DNA from: Elysia chlorotica | Lineage: Eukaryota; Mollusca; Gastropoda; Plakobranchidae | Assembly: GCA_003991915.1 (NCBI GenBank) | Contig: RQTK01000112.1 | Coordinates: 79,452-143,451, forward strand | Length of the DNA: 64,000 nucleotides | Direction: 5' to 3' | Made by a program: the position numbers and the translations under genes | In this document: positions 20,368-39,068 of the stretch, piece after piece | Layout: every line of letters starts with the position of its first letter | Numbering within the stretch: position 1 is the stretch's first letter | Notes under the pieces: model-generated | Database searches by the model: none | Told to the model about the DNA's origin: nothing | What the model saw: the letters and a program-made list of their open reading frames with translations, nothing else

Positions 20368-23300
20368 GCTGTTGTTGATGTTGTTCTCAAAAAAGTTACC
20401 TGGTGACAAAAGTAACGGCTGAAGATTTCACATGGGCAAAGTGACTATGAAATTATTTTGTTAGTGAAGTGTTATCGGTTTTTTTTTTTTACAAATTTAA
20501 CCAGATTTCGTTTTTTATAAAAAAATAAAAAAAAAGGTTCATACAAGTTTTTCGTACTGATGCTGCTGCTGCTCCCTTTGTTGGTGTTCTTGTTGTTCCT
20601 GCTGTTGATGTATACAAACGAGAGAACTGAAAAAAAGTGAAATTCGGAGATTAAAAAAGACAAAATTCAACGTTCTATCCAGATGCACTTGAGAGGGTTA
20701 AACCCCAACGAGCGCCACTTCATACGAGTGAGAGCTGCAACCAGGTCTCTGTACAGCAGGAAATACTACAAGGGAGATCCAGTAGAGAAACTGTTCGGTG
20801 AGTAGTTTACATAGGTGGATCGGTCTAGGTGACGCTGACCACCCCCCCTCCCCCCAAGGCATAGTTACCAAATTGACTGAATTGAACATATGTTTGCATA
20901 ACGAGGGCCAAATGGATCTATCTACTTTAAACTAGCATCGATGTAGAGAAACTGTTTGGTGAGTGGTTTATACAGGTGGATAGGTCGAGGTGAGGCTGAC
21001 CAAAATACCAGGGTATAGTCATCGAATTGATTGAATTGAACATATTTTTTACATAACGAGGCAAAATCGATATATCTATTTTAAACTAGCATCGAGGCCT
21101 CCTTAAAATCGGCCAAGTCACCGAAATTATTGGAGTAAATAGGTTTTTTTTTGGCATATGCGAACAAACGTTTTATATGTGTATTTATAATGCTATCCCC
21201 AACTCCTTTATAGGGGACCAATTCCGACAGATAAAAAGATAAAATAGTCGAACCAGAGCTCTCCTTCATAAATGCCTAGCACTCAGCGCTCTTTTACTTA
21301 GTCCAGCTCCCCACGATTCTTATTGGTGTATATAATTAGTCAAATCATTTTTAGATCTTAAAATCCTTTCGAGGTTTCATTGATTCGCATTGGCTATCCA
21401 CCGTGTCTAAAACTAGCAAATTCTGAACATACAAAAGAAAACCCCTAAATATGTGAAAAATATTATAATACTTATAATTTTCAACATTTTTCAGTGACAC
21501 CCTCGGAGCCCACAACAAGATCTCCAACGAAACATACTGAAAGATTCACCACAAAGTCTTTGGACCCTCCCGAACTTTACATCACTACTCAACCTACGAC
21601 AGACACATCAACCCTTCCCGAAACAACCAATTTTGGCCACGATTGCGACACCATGGGCTCTCAGAATAAAGAAACTACAATCACTTCTGAAAAAGACACC
21701 ATGAGCCCTGAAAAAGAAACCACAAGCACTCTAGAAATCAACACCACGATTCCGGAGAAAGACACCATGGGTACACCCGAAATAGATACCAACATCACAG
21801 AAAGAGACAGCATAATTGCTCATAAAATTGACACTTCGATCCTTGAAAAAGACACCGCCTTTCTTGAACCAGACAGAGCTGTCGCTGAAGAATACACCAC
21901 AAGCTCTTCGGAAATAAGTACGTCGAGCGTTTATGAAACAGACACAACCAATCCTGAAAAAGAAACCATGATCCTTTTTGAAAAAGACACCACAAGACCT
22001 GAAAAAAATACTACGAATCTCCCTGAAAGTTACAGGACGATCCTTTCCCAAAACCACACAGTGGTGATTACTCCAAGTGAAACCACCACAAAAGGGGCAG
22101 GTAAAATGCAATATAATGAATATAAAAATTCAACAAAGGGTAGAAAACAATAGGAGTACTTTTTTTTTTTTAAAGTGAGTTCAAAACAGATGTGTTTTCT
22201 TATCTAAGCTGTTTTTTATGTTTCATCGCAAAACATAAGCTTCCTCTGTATGTAATCTTCAGACACTTAAGATAAATTGAACAAATAGTTGGGAAAGAAA
22301 AAGTAGAGATGAATAGAAAGGATAAATATCTTACAGCTGCAAATGTAATCAAATATCTGTCGTTTTGTTAAAGAAACATGAACTATATTTAAATATAACA
22401 AGAGACAATACAATTTCACCTGAATGATGCAATACGTTTAAAAGAATGTAAGTAAATGTGACTTATGGAAAAAAACGATGTTGTGGAGCTTGTTGGTTCT
22501 ACATAATACCTATGCTTGGGTTGTTTGCCATTAATTTTTGGTCTACATTTATTATTTCCAGAAAGGTGCAAAACCACAACGACCTCTCTTGTTTGTGTTT
22601 TTGTCTAATTTAGTTTATATATTATACTATATATATAGTTTCTTTTTTAGGAAAAAGAGTAGAGATGAGAGTGCTCAACTATATTACAAAAATGAAATCT
22701 AGGAGCATTTTACCTTTAATCCAATCTAGAATTAAAACTTACACGACACTACTGCCAGTTTCATGCAGCAGGCTGCAATCTTCAGGTATCGTGTGTTGTT
22801 CTTAGGCTGTGTTGTTGTCGCCGTTCGCTCATTCCAAGAGAAATTTCCGCCTGTGCATACATGTGCCGAAAAGTTCTTTCCGCTTGTTTAGTAAGTTAAT
22901 ACATAAAAAGAAAAGGGCACAGGTAATTTAAAACCTAGAATACACAAATAACTGATCTTTACTTATGTTAACGTTTTTACACCAGTTTTTCAAAGGGCGT
23001 ATTGCGCCCCTCTCTGGCGTAAAATCGTAAATATAAGTAAAGATCAATTATTTGTGTATGTATATATTTTTCCTATTTATTTGTTTATCTCTGTTTGGGT
23101 AGCAGGATATACATTTAAATTTCTAGCTGTCAGTCCAATAACACAGCCAAGATATTATTGAGCATCTAAAACCTTAGTTATAAACAGCTGCTCTGGCTAT
23201 ACATATAGCATAATATTGCGCATCGACTTCCTTACTCTTAAACAAAAGCTCTCCCTGGGCTTTTGTTTTTGTCTAATTTAGTTTATACACACACACACAC

Positions 23301-23646
23301 ATATGTGTTGTTCATTTTGTCCAAACAATGCCGATCTCCCAATAATTTTTATTCAGTCATCGGCTATATATAATTTATCCTTACATTTTCAGTACGTTCT
23401 GTAACCCCAACCACCCCAACCACCCCAACCACCACAACCACCACAACGGAGACGAGGAAACCAGGAGTTACTCGGGCCCAGAGCCGGGCCGCTTGGAGGG
23501 CGGAGATGACGGAACTCCTGTGGCTGAAAACTGCATCGAGGAACCACCAGGCGCAGACTAGACTGGCCAACGTCCAGGCAGAAGTGGCTGCACTGCAGAA
23601 GGTCAAGCTACAGATGGAGATCGCAAAACTCAGAAATGAGCTTTGA
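16302..23646 (+). CDS. FN3-A: secreted protein with two fibronectin III domains, Thr-rich stalk and C-terminal coil; 7 exons, 499 aa
   Basis: Exons 16302-16371, 17326-17517, 19149-19244, 19768-19934, 20683-20797, 21495-22100 and 23393-23646 join in frame (1500 nt with TGA); every intron is GT-AG, with phases 1, 1, 1, 0, 1, 1. Residues 1-22 form a signal peptide (hydrophobic core ILVVLSAIVCFVL, then SQ). FN3 domain 1 is about 25-119 (FTVRWDP, RYDVET, YTGYTVLVSAVT). FN3 domain 2 is about 120-213 (VVIEWQPP, LYEAEIF, LNPNERHFIRVRAAT). Residues 214-440 are a Thr/Glu/Pro-rich stalk with several N-x-T sites. Residues 441-499 are helical, with a leucine-rich end RLANVQAEVAALQKVKLQME. No transmembrane segment is seen, so I infer a secreted multimer. 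An upstream in-frame ATG at 16251 would bury the signal peptide; 16302 fits the paralogue. AATAAA lies at 23915-23920. I know no named family with this architecture. Confidence 0.88.
16510..16597. mobile_element. Palindromic foldback element (FN3-A intron 1)
   Basis: Left arm AACTTACAAATCGTCGTAAG; right arm GGCGAGTCGTAAGCTTACCA and ATTGTACTTACAACC. Confidence 0.6.
16686..16922 (-). mobile_element. SINE, head type 2/3-like, minus strand (FN3-A intron 1)
   Basis: The reverse complement gives a head with GGCTCAAGTGGTAGAGCTTT, a B box (GTTCGAAACCC) and CAATTTATTTGTCAGACTTT of the type 2/3 body. A repeated GGATTTGTGTCA-like central part is worn, and the tail is missing. Confidence 0.65.
17518..19148. 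other. FN3-A intron 2
   Basis: Donor CTCA|GTATGT; acceptor CCAACAAG. Apart from the large foldback element (18255-18535) it is unique AT-rich sequence. Confidence 0.75.
18255..18535. mobile_element. Large foldback element, about 270 bp (FN3-A intron 2)
   Basis: The inner part 18344-18457 is a copy of the palindromic element (CACGGTAGCTTACAACTTGT against ACAAGTTATGAGCTAAC). Here the arms extend outward: AATATGAGAAATCTGCATGA then CACACTTAAGTTTGAACATG on the left (about 18290-18330), mirrored on the right by TCATGCAGATTTCTCATATC (about 18491-18510) with the rest of the arm before it. The whole can fold into one long hairpin. Confidence 0.75.
19338..19597. repeat. (ACTC)n/(ACTG)n compound microsatellite (FN3-A intron 3)
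   Basis: Blocks of CACT and GACT tetranucleotides alternate across about 260 bp between exons 3 and 4. Confidence 0.95.
20320..20385. repeat. (GTT)n microsatellite (FN3-A intron 4)
   Basis: About 17 uninterrupted GTT units with flanking variants. Confidence 0.95.
20782..21096 (+). repeat. 161-bp tandem duplication covering the end of FN3-A exon 5 and its splice donor
   Basis: Copy 1 (20782-20942) starts with the last 16 coding bases GTAGAGAAACTGTTCG and the donor GTGAGTAG. Copy 2 (20943-21096) repeats both as GTAGAGAAACTGTTTG and GTGAGTGG. Both then share the TTGAATTGAACATAT and ACTAGCATCGA blocks. Confidence 0.9.
21495..22100 (+). other. FN3-A exon 6: Thr/Glu-rich stalk built from a degenerate coding repeat
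   Basis: Encodes 202 residues, phase 1 at both ends, so it could be gained, lost or resized without a frame change. From about 21664 it is a series of 7-9-residue units of the form E-(K/I)-(D/E/N)-T-(T/M)-x-x-P, for example EKDTMSP, EKETTSTL, EKDTMGTP, EKDTTRP and EKNTTNLP; I count about sixteen. NTT and NHT give possible N-glycan sites and the many Thr suit O-glycans. The matching FN3-B exon is only 93 nt. Confidence 0.85.
22101..23392. other. FN3-A intron 6
   Basis: GGCAG|GTAAAA to ACATTTTCAG. Contains a hairpin element (22938-23060), (CA)n at 23287-23300, and two copies of TTTTTGTCTAATTTAGTTTA at about 22598 and 23265. Otherwise unique. Confidence 0.75.
22938..23060. mobile_element. Hairpin element, second family (FN3-A intron 6)
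   Basis: Inverted arms of about 45 bp: ACACAAATAACTGATCTTTA at the left and TAAAGATCAATTATTTGTGT at the right, continuing inward to TTTTTACACCAG against CTGGCGTAAAA. The loop holds AAAGGGCGTATTGCGCCCCT, itself a short palindrome. Looks like a MITE or foldback unit; no autonomous partner is seen. Confidence 0.65.
23393..23646 (+). other. FN3-A exon 7: TTP linker and C-terminal coil
   Basis: Encodes VTPTTPTTPTTTTTTTETRK, then a basic/helical part (AWRAEMTELLWLKTASRNHQ) and the end EIAKLRNEL-TGA. Hydrophobic residues at heptad-like spacing (L, V, V, L, V, L, I, L, L) suggest a short parallel coil. Confidence 0.85.
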
Positions 23647-23656
23647 CAATCTTTCC

Positions 23657-23880
<224 letters not shown>

Positions 23881-24285
23881 TTAGTACTCATTGGAAAGGT
23901 TTAATATAATAATCAATAAAAATGCTGTGTGTTTATAGTTGGTTATTTTCTTCTTAAATAGTATATTAAAATATTATTTATAATAGATGTACAAACTACG
24001 AAGTATGTTTTGTACTTACTTTAATCAATGTTATCAATATTTTTGTTAGCATGTTTTCTAGATAACAATAAAAATATATTGGTAGTAGAAAATTAACCAC
24101 GTCGCCTTTGTTTTTAAAATAAGATTGTGAACCATTTTAAGGCTTTCATGGTGTTTTGTTTTCATTAAATTGTGTATTTTCATATAAAGTGTCGTTATCA
24201 TTTCATTGGGTATAATCTTCTCATTTCACTTTTCAGAGCTTATTGCTTTGAATTGTTTAAGGACAAACCTTTAAGAAAAAGAACA

Positions 24286-24286
<1 letters not shown>

Positions 24287-24371
<85 letters not shown>

Positions 24372-24388
24372 TGATGATGATGATGATG
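24287..24388. repeat. (GAT)n microsatellite
   Basis: About 30 units; poly-Met read-through is an artefact. Confidence 0.97.
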
Positions 24389-24457
24389 TGTACTTCTTTA
24401 GAAGTTTTTTTGTTGAAAAAATGTGTATATAGTTTGTCTCTCTCTCTCTCTTTTAGT

Positions 24458-24690
24458 TAGTCTTGGGGCCCCGTATACAAAAAGCCTATAATTGTAACGC
24501 AAAAAACAAAAACAAAATCAAAACAAAAAGATAGCGCTGGGAATAAAGCGCGGGCCTCCGGCTTTCGAGGCCCGCTCTGGTCGCTGAGTTTGTCCCTTTC
24601 GTTTGGGTCGGTGTTCAATAGTATAGCTAAGTTGTTGTTGTTGTTGAGTTGGTTTAACGTCCAACATCGAGCAGCATATGCGTTTTTTGT
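24458..24690. mobile_element. SINE fragments, mixed orientation
   Basis: 24458-24492 is a plus-strand tail piece (TTAGTCTTGGGGCCCCGTAT). 24530-24625 resembles a plus head with GGTTTGGGTCGGTGTTCA-like sequence. 24643-24680 is a minus tail (GAGTTGGTTTAACGTCCAAC). Confidence 0.6.
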
Positions 24691-24695
24691 ACTAA

Positions 24696-25124
24696 GTCAA
24701 GACCAAACTAAGGCTATATCAGAGCTGCGTGCTTTCCACCCTACTATACGGCTCTGAGTGCTGGAGGATGACCCAAAGCGACCTCAACAAACTGTCAACC
24801 TTCCATACCAAGAACCTCAGGAGAATCTTGCGAATATCCTGGCCGGAAACCATTTCCAACCAACACCTACTCGCCCGGTGCAACCAGCTGTGCATGGATA
24901 CCATCATCATGCAAAGGCGATGGAGATAGCTAGGAAATGTCATGCGAAAGGAACAGGGCAACATCACCCGTACAATCCTTCACTGGACACCGGAGGAGAG
25001 AAGAAAGAGGGGGCGGCCTAAAAACACCTGGAGGCGCACAGTGGAGAGCGAGCTGAAGACCATGAAACACACGTGGAGATGTCTTGTTCGTGTGTTGGTG
25101 AGTTCGGACACCATCTGCTTTTAA
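24696..25124 (+). mobile_element. LINE fragment: C-terminus of a non-LTR reverse transcriptase
   Basis: The + frame from GTC at 24696 reads VKTKLRLYQSCVLSTLLYGS then ECWRMT, FHTKNLRRILRISWP, RRWR, LGNVMRKEQGNI and RKRGRPKNTWRRTVESEL. This is the usual order at the end of non-LTR RT proteins (Y-G-x-E-x-W, then L-R-R-I-L-x-I-x-W, then R-R-W-x-x-x-G-H, then G-R-P-x-x-x-W). One TAG at about 24927-24929 replaces the expected Trp of R-W-R-W. The clade is not certain. Confidence 0.8.
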
Positions 25125-25317
25125 AAACGTATGTATCAAATTTTGGAAATCTTTACATCACTTCAATTCATTTTTATGGAAACAACATACACAAACCCAA
25201 GCACTTTTTATGGGAATAAATGGTTACCTACGAAGCATGGCCAAACTTTCAGGGAATCTACAAATCAATTAGTTTAGGTTGTACAATATTGGTATCGGGG
25301 AGCTTGGTTGCGCTGAG

Positions 25318-25468
25318 GGCGCGGGGAGGCGTTAACCTTGGGGTAGAGCATCGGTTACAGAAGCTGGAGCTCCGCGGTTCTAGCCCCGCTCTGGCGTTCC
25401 ATACTGGTTAGATGGGTTGGTTTTCGTTTTATGTGACAGGCTGAGATATAAGCCATGGTATCCCCGCA

Positions 25469-25534
<66 letters not shown>
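25318..25534 (+). mobile_element. SINE type 1, 3' part replaced by (CT)n and the assembly gap
   Basis: GGGCGCGGGGAGGCGTTAAC head, B box GGTTCTAGCCCC, a worn central domain up to TATCCCCGCACTGTCTGTCT, then (CT)n running into N at 25535. The CT run may have grown from the element's own CTGTCTCGTG site. Confidence 0.75.
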
Positions 25535-26020
25535 NNNNNNNNNNNNNNNNNNNNNNNNNNNNNNNNNNNNNNNNNNNNNNNNNNNNNNNNNNNNNNNNNN
25601 NNNNNNNNNNNNNNNNNNNNNNNNNNNNNNNNNNNNNNNNNNNNNNNNNNNNNNNNNNNNNNNNNNNNNNNNNNNNNNNNNNNNNNNNNNNNNNNNNNNN
25701 NNNNNNNNNNNNNNNNNNNNNNNNNNNNNNNNNNNNNNNNNNNNNNNNNNNNNNNNNNNNNNNNNNNNNNNNNNNNNNNNNNNNNNNNNNNNNNNNNNNN
25801 NNNNNNNNNNNNNNNNNNNNNNNNNNNNNNNNNNNNNNNNNNNNNNNNNNNNNNNNNNNNNNNNNNNNNNNNNNNNNNNNNNNNNNNNNNNNNNNNNNNN
25901 NNNNNNNNNNNNNNNNNNNNNNNNNNNNNNNNNNNNNNNNNNNNNNNNNNNNNNNNNNNNNNNNNNNNNNNNNNNNNNNNNNNNNNNNNNNNNNNNNNNN
26001 NNNNNNNNNNNNNNNNNNNN
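25535..26020. other. Assembly gap (486 N)
   Basis: Run of N flanked by (CT)n on the left and poly-C on the right, so simple repeats probably broke the assembly. Confidence 1.
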
Positions 26021-26209
26021 CCCACAGGAACCCCCCCCCCCCTCCTGTAAGTTGAAGTTTGCTGTATGTTCTACAGAACTGTCACTGACCCGCTATGGAC
26101 CAAATGAGATAGTGGCCAAGTCCCAGACATCCCACTCAGAGATCCCGTAGACGTGCATGATCTTTGTTGAGACCATAGCTATTTCTAGATCTATGGTTGA
26201 GACCTATGG

Positions 26210-26292
26210 TGTAAGCTTACGTTACGTCCTAAAATATGTGATGCGAATAAGAATCATACGACAAGTTGTAAGCTACCACGACATTGTACCCT
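26210..26292. mobile_element. Palindromic foldback element, partial
   Basis: Right arm complete (ACGACAAGTTGTAAGCTACC and ACGACATTGTACC); left arm short (GTGTAAGCTTACGTTACGTC). Confidence 0.6.
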
Positions 26293-26926
26293 CGGCCCCG
26301 AGATAGATAGCTTTGCTTTCTCCGACAGGAAATAAGTAATTTTTTGTTATTAAATATTGGCAGTTATATTTTTAGACTCCAAGGCACAGTTTTTTAACTG
26401 TTTCTCGATGCTGCCTTTGTGGTTTTGACCCGCATCCAATATGTATTTAGCGCTTATCAATTAAAAAAATCTGTTTAATTTTTCCCCAAATCAAAGTAGC
26501 GGTGGGTTTTCTTAGCTTTGACAAATTTGGATAATTATGATAATTATACTTTTTCCGTCGATCACGATATTTTTTTTATTGTTCCTTGGCTTTTATCAAA
26601 ACTGTATCCGCTATAAATTTTTCCATCAGAGTTGGGATAAAAAAAATTTTCAGAGATTTGTCCTGTTCTACAATTTCACAATCCAAAAATAACTGTGCTT
26701 TCCCTTAAAAATTTCCTAATAATTTTATTTTTCCAATTGTTTCCCGTGGCTTTTTTAAATAATTGTTTTCCAAGTTGATACACCGTAATACAAAATATGA
26801 ATGTATCTCACTAAATTCAATCAAGTTCTATATTTTTCTCTAATCCTTTTGAACTTTCGTCCACTAATTGTTGTATTCTGTTGCGTTTTTGTTTTGGTTA
26901 GTTTGTCCGTTTGTTTGAAGTTTCTC
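26293..26926. other. AT-rich intergenic sequence
   Basis: Homopolymer-rich; no gene or known repeat recognised. Confidence 0.6.
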
Positions 26927-27340
26927 CTGTTTCCAGTGTGCGCGGTGCTTGAACCACGTTCAATAATTTACCATTACTGCCAGCATTATAGTACATGCTT
27001 GTTGGTTGGTTGGTTGGGTTTTTAACGAGGGTGGGGATACCATGACTCCTGTTTCAGCCGGTCACATTATACTGACACCGACCCAACCAGTAGGGATTGC
27101 AACAGCCAGGATTCGAACTCGGAACCTTTCCTGTTTCCAGTGTGCGCGGTGCTTGAACCACGTTCAATAATTTACCATTACTGCCAGCATTATAGTACAT
27201 GCTTGTTGGTTGGTTGGTTGGGCTTTTAACGTCCAACATCAGCAACTTATGGCTATATCGTGGACGGGCCCCAAGACGGACGTCTGACAATTTACCTTTT
27301 GCGTCGGAAGCCTGGGCCACCGCGCCCCCCTATAGTACAT
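26927..27340 (-). mobile_element. Minus-strand SINE type 1 interrupted by a duplication of its own flank
   Basis: CCTGTTTCCAGTGTGCGCGG through GCTTGTTGGTTGGTTGG occurs at 26927-27018 and again at 27129-27222 (offset 202). The first copy runs into the SINE middle (GGATACCATGACTCCTGTTT to GATTCGAACTCGG); the second runs into the tail (TTTTAACGTCCAACATCAGC) and then the head (CACCGCGCCCCC). TATAGTACATGC borders the whole at both ends (about 26988-26999 and 27332-27343), consistent with a 12-bp target-site duplication. Confidence 0.75.
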
Positions 27341-27603
27341 GCACTTACTTATTATGTTTATTCGGGTGAGTCCTGATACTAAGTAATTATTTACTTTTCG
27401 GGGAATAATATTTAATTTGAAATGTCATTGCTTGTATAGTTCTATAGATTGGATAGCATTTTGTTAAATATAGGTGTGGTGTTCTAACAACGATCATGTT
27501 TATATATTAACCTATTTTTAAACATCTTTAAAAGAATGTGAATTTTTTACAGAAAAAGAAGATCCATTTATTACTATTCATCTTGACGTGACTCTATTTA
27601 AGT

Positions 27604-27770
27604 TAGGGAGCGTGGTAGCCCTTGGGTAGAACATCCGCTTCCAACGCAGGGGGCCCGTGGTTTTAATCCTGGCGATGTCTTCACCTACTGCTTGGGTCGG
27701 TGACGGTCTAATGTGGCCAGCTGAAACAACAGTCATTGTATCCCCGACCTGTCTTCTCTGGACATAATGT
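27604..27770 (+). mobile_element. SINE type 1, 3'-truncated
   Basis: GGGAGCGTGGTAGCCCTTGG head, GCTTGGGTCGGTGACGGTCT, ending after GACCTGTCTTCTCTGGACAT. Confidence 0.7.
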
Positions 27771-27872
27771 CTCTTATGTCAAAACAGTAAGACTAAGTAA
27801 ACGCAAGTGATTCAACTTTATACATGAAAAAAAAAAAAATCTGGCTAACTTGATAAGTAGCTCGTAGCTGAA

Positions 27873-28000
27873 GTTGAGTTGGTTTAACGTCCAATATCAG
27901 CACTTTATAGGCTATATCTTGGGCGGGCCTCAAGACTGACGTCTGAAAGTTTCATGTGCTGCCACACACGAGACAGGTCGGGGATACAATGACTGAATTT
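27873..28000 (-). mobile_element. SINE type 1, 5'-truncated, minus strand
   Basis: GTTGAGTTGGTTTAACGTCC at the left end; GCTGCCACACACGAGACAGG near the right end. Confidence 0.8.
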
Positions 28001-28310
28001 ATACTCCACACCAAAATAGTCTACAATCTAAATGCAGTTTTTTTCAACCAGTTGTTTTTCAAGTGGATCTTCATTTCACCCGCTCACCCGAAACCTAATT
28101 GTTTTCTGCTCTGTTTGTCCTTCACCCACTTGGGATAATAGGAAGTTTGATCTAACCAGAAACTGCTACCATGACCTGCTTCTGGTATTTACGAGTGATT
28201 ATTTATGCTATAATTTTATTGTAACAAGAAGCAGGCGAGTTGTCATTTCACTTATTGCAACGTTAGCCCGTTACCAAGGCTCATATCGAGTAAACAGACT
28301 TTCAGTTAAA

Positions 28311-37211
<8,901 letters not shown>

Positions 37212-37571
37212 ATTAATTTAATACTATGTATTCCCGAAAGCGCATCGATTTAAACATTGGTTTCTAAAGGTTTAATTATATTTCCATAAATAATTCACAT
37301 CTTTACAAAGTAAGGTTGTTTGGTTGTTTTTCCAGAATAAAATTTTAGTTAAATGTTTGATTTCATTAAACCTAATATAATTTTTTTTTTCAAACATATA
37401 TTTTGCTATTTTCCTGATGATTTTAGGCTCTTACCATAGGTTTCTCAAATGTTCTTACTGCAGATTATGAATCTATAAGTCAGCTAGTTGTTTAAGCCAA
37501 ACGCTTGAGGTAAATTTGGAGACAGGCAGAGAGAAAAATAAATAAAGAGAAAAAGAGAAACACAGAGAGGC

Positions 37572-37626
37572 ATAATATTAGAAAGAAGGACAAACAAAAA
37601 GGCATACATGCATACATGGAAAGACA
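37572..37626 (-). repeat. Inverted repeat arm 2, downstream of FN3-B exon 7
   Basis: Reverse complement of arm 1 with a few changes (ATAATATTAGAAAGAAGGAC, AAACAAAAAGGCATACATGC). Confidence 0.75.
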
Positions 37627-37665
37627 CACTGATGAGATAGATTAAGCGATATATGAGAGATGAGA

Positions 37666-37765
37666 GATTGATTGATTGATTGCTGTATTGATTGATGTTT
37701 ATTGGTTCGTTGGGCGTATCGCCCTTAACAAACATGACAAAAAATACAATGCTACAATGTCCAAG
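37666..37765 (-). mobile_element. Probable retroposon 3' end with (AATC)n tail, minus strand
   Basis: On the minus strand: AAGGGCGATACGCCC, then AATAAACATCAATCAATA and (AATC)n. A short hairpin followed by a tetranucleotide tail is typical of LINE-type 3' ends. The family is not identified. Confidence 0.4.
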
Positions 37766-37889
37766 AAAAAGACAACAAAACGGTAACATCACTTTCGGTT
37801 AGCTCTTTCAGTCCTTTCACACAATTTATGAAGCTTTTGCGTATCTTTTAGTTATAAACGAGGATTCAGTTTGAAAAATTATAAAGAGA

Positions 37890-37891
<2 letters not shown>

Positions 37892-37937
<46 letters not shown>
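37892..37937. repeat. (GA)n microsatellite
   Basis: GATA units leading into pure GA. Confidence 0.95.
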
Positions 37938-37938
<1 letters not shown>

Positions 37939-38213
37939 AGTGGCGTGCTGTGAAAAAAAGAAAACATATCTAGCCCACTTTCTGGTTACATGTTTCACAA
38001 TTACAATTTTAACTTGTCACATAAGCTAACTAAGAAGTAAAGGACACAAAAATAATAAGATGTGCCTAGACCCACTTAAAACACTTGAAACGAAAGTGGA
38101 TTAATTACATTATTGTCACTTAGAAGTTGCTGAGACATCTTCTTCAAACTCTACCTCATGGAACATGTTGCATTGTGCTGGAAAAAGCATTGGGGTGCGA
38201 ACTGGCGCATATG

Positions 38214-38465
38214 GGTTGAGTTGAGTTGGTTAAACGTCCAACGTCAGCACTATAATTAGCTATTTCGTGGATGGGTACCAAGCTGGTGTCTGACAATTTT
38301 TTTGTGCTGCCACTTACGAGACAGGGCGGGGATACCATGACTTTTGTCTCAGCTGGTCACATTAAACTGACACCGACCCAACATGTTGGGGGCGAAATAC
38401 CCAGGGCTCGAACCACGGATCTCCTGCATTAGAAGCCGATGTTTTAGCCCAGAGCTACCACGCCT
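38214..38465 (-). mobile_element. SINE type 1, full length, minus strand
   Basis: Tail GAGTTGGTTAAACGTCCAAC, GACACCGACCCAACATGTTG, B box region GGGCTCGAACCACGGA, head end AGCTACCACGCC. Confidence 0.85.
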
Positions 38466-38635
38466 AGTGCAAGTGGTAGAGCATTCGTCACCGAATCTGG
38501 AGAACCCCGGTGTGAAATCCACGTTCGGACAAAATGTTTTCGACCGATTTTTGTTCCCTACGTGTTTGATCGATATCAGTATAATATAACCGACTGAAAC
38601 CGGAGGCCTGGTATCCCAACACTGATGATAGTCAT
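38464..38635 (+). mobile_element. SINE type 2, 3'-truncated, abutting the minus-strand SINE head to head
   Basis: GTGCAAGTGGTAGAGCATTC head, then ATATCAGTATAATATAACCG and CCTGGTATCCCAACACTG. Its first bases meet the head of the neighbouring minus copy at 38465. Confidence 0.75.
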
Positions 38636-39036
38636 GGAATATTTATTATATATAGCCTTGCTGCTTACGTTTGGCATTATGAAACCAAGTCACTTACTCA
38701 CTCATTGCATGCACGACTTGGCGCTTTTAGAAGAGTGTTCGGTTTTATCGAGACTTTAAAAAATAACAGTCAGAGTCATCGAAATAAACACAAATGTGCA
38801 ATTTGTACCAAAGTGGGTTTTGTCATTAAAATATGTAATACATAACTGTTATGGCAGTTTGCATTCTCAGTCTAGTAGGTGTTTTATTTCAGTTAATTCT
38901 GTGAGTTTGCCTATTATTTTGGGTGGCCTCGTTTGGTTAGTATGTTTATTGTTTAGTAGTTTTTTTTAATTGTTGTTGCTGTCGTTGTTTTTTTGTTTTG
39001 TTGTTGCTTTAGTTTTTGTTGTCGTTCTTATTATGA

Positions 39037-39068
<32 letters not shown>

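Noticed and set aside
21731-22111. Minus-strand frame with repeated CGVFF
   Set aside because: Reverse reading of the coding repeat in FN3-A exon 6.
24172-24432. Poly-Met protein
   Set aside because: (GAT)n microsatellite.
25417-26150. Long open frames across N bases
   Set aside because: The frame is unknown inside an assembly gap; the real bases are SINE, CT repeat and poly-C. The same holds for 41308-42058.
38156-38338. Small minus-strand protein with MVSPPCLVSGST
   Set aside because: It is the SINE central domain translated. Frames with LPHTRQGG-type or CLVCGSTH-type residues at 4766, 29665, 33674, 42367, 52214 and 58770 are likewise SINE.
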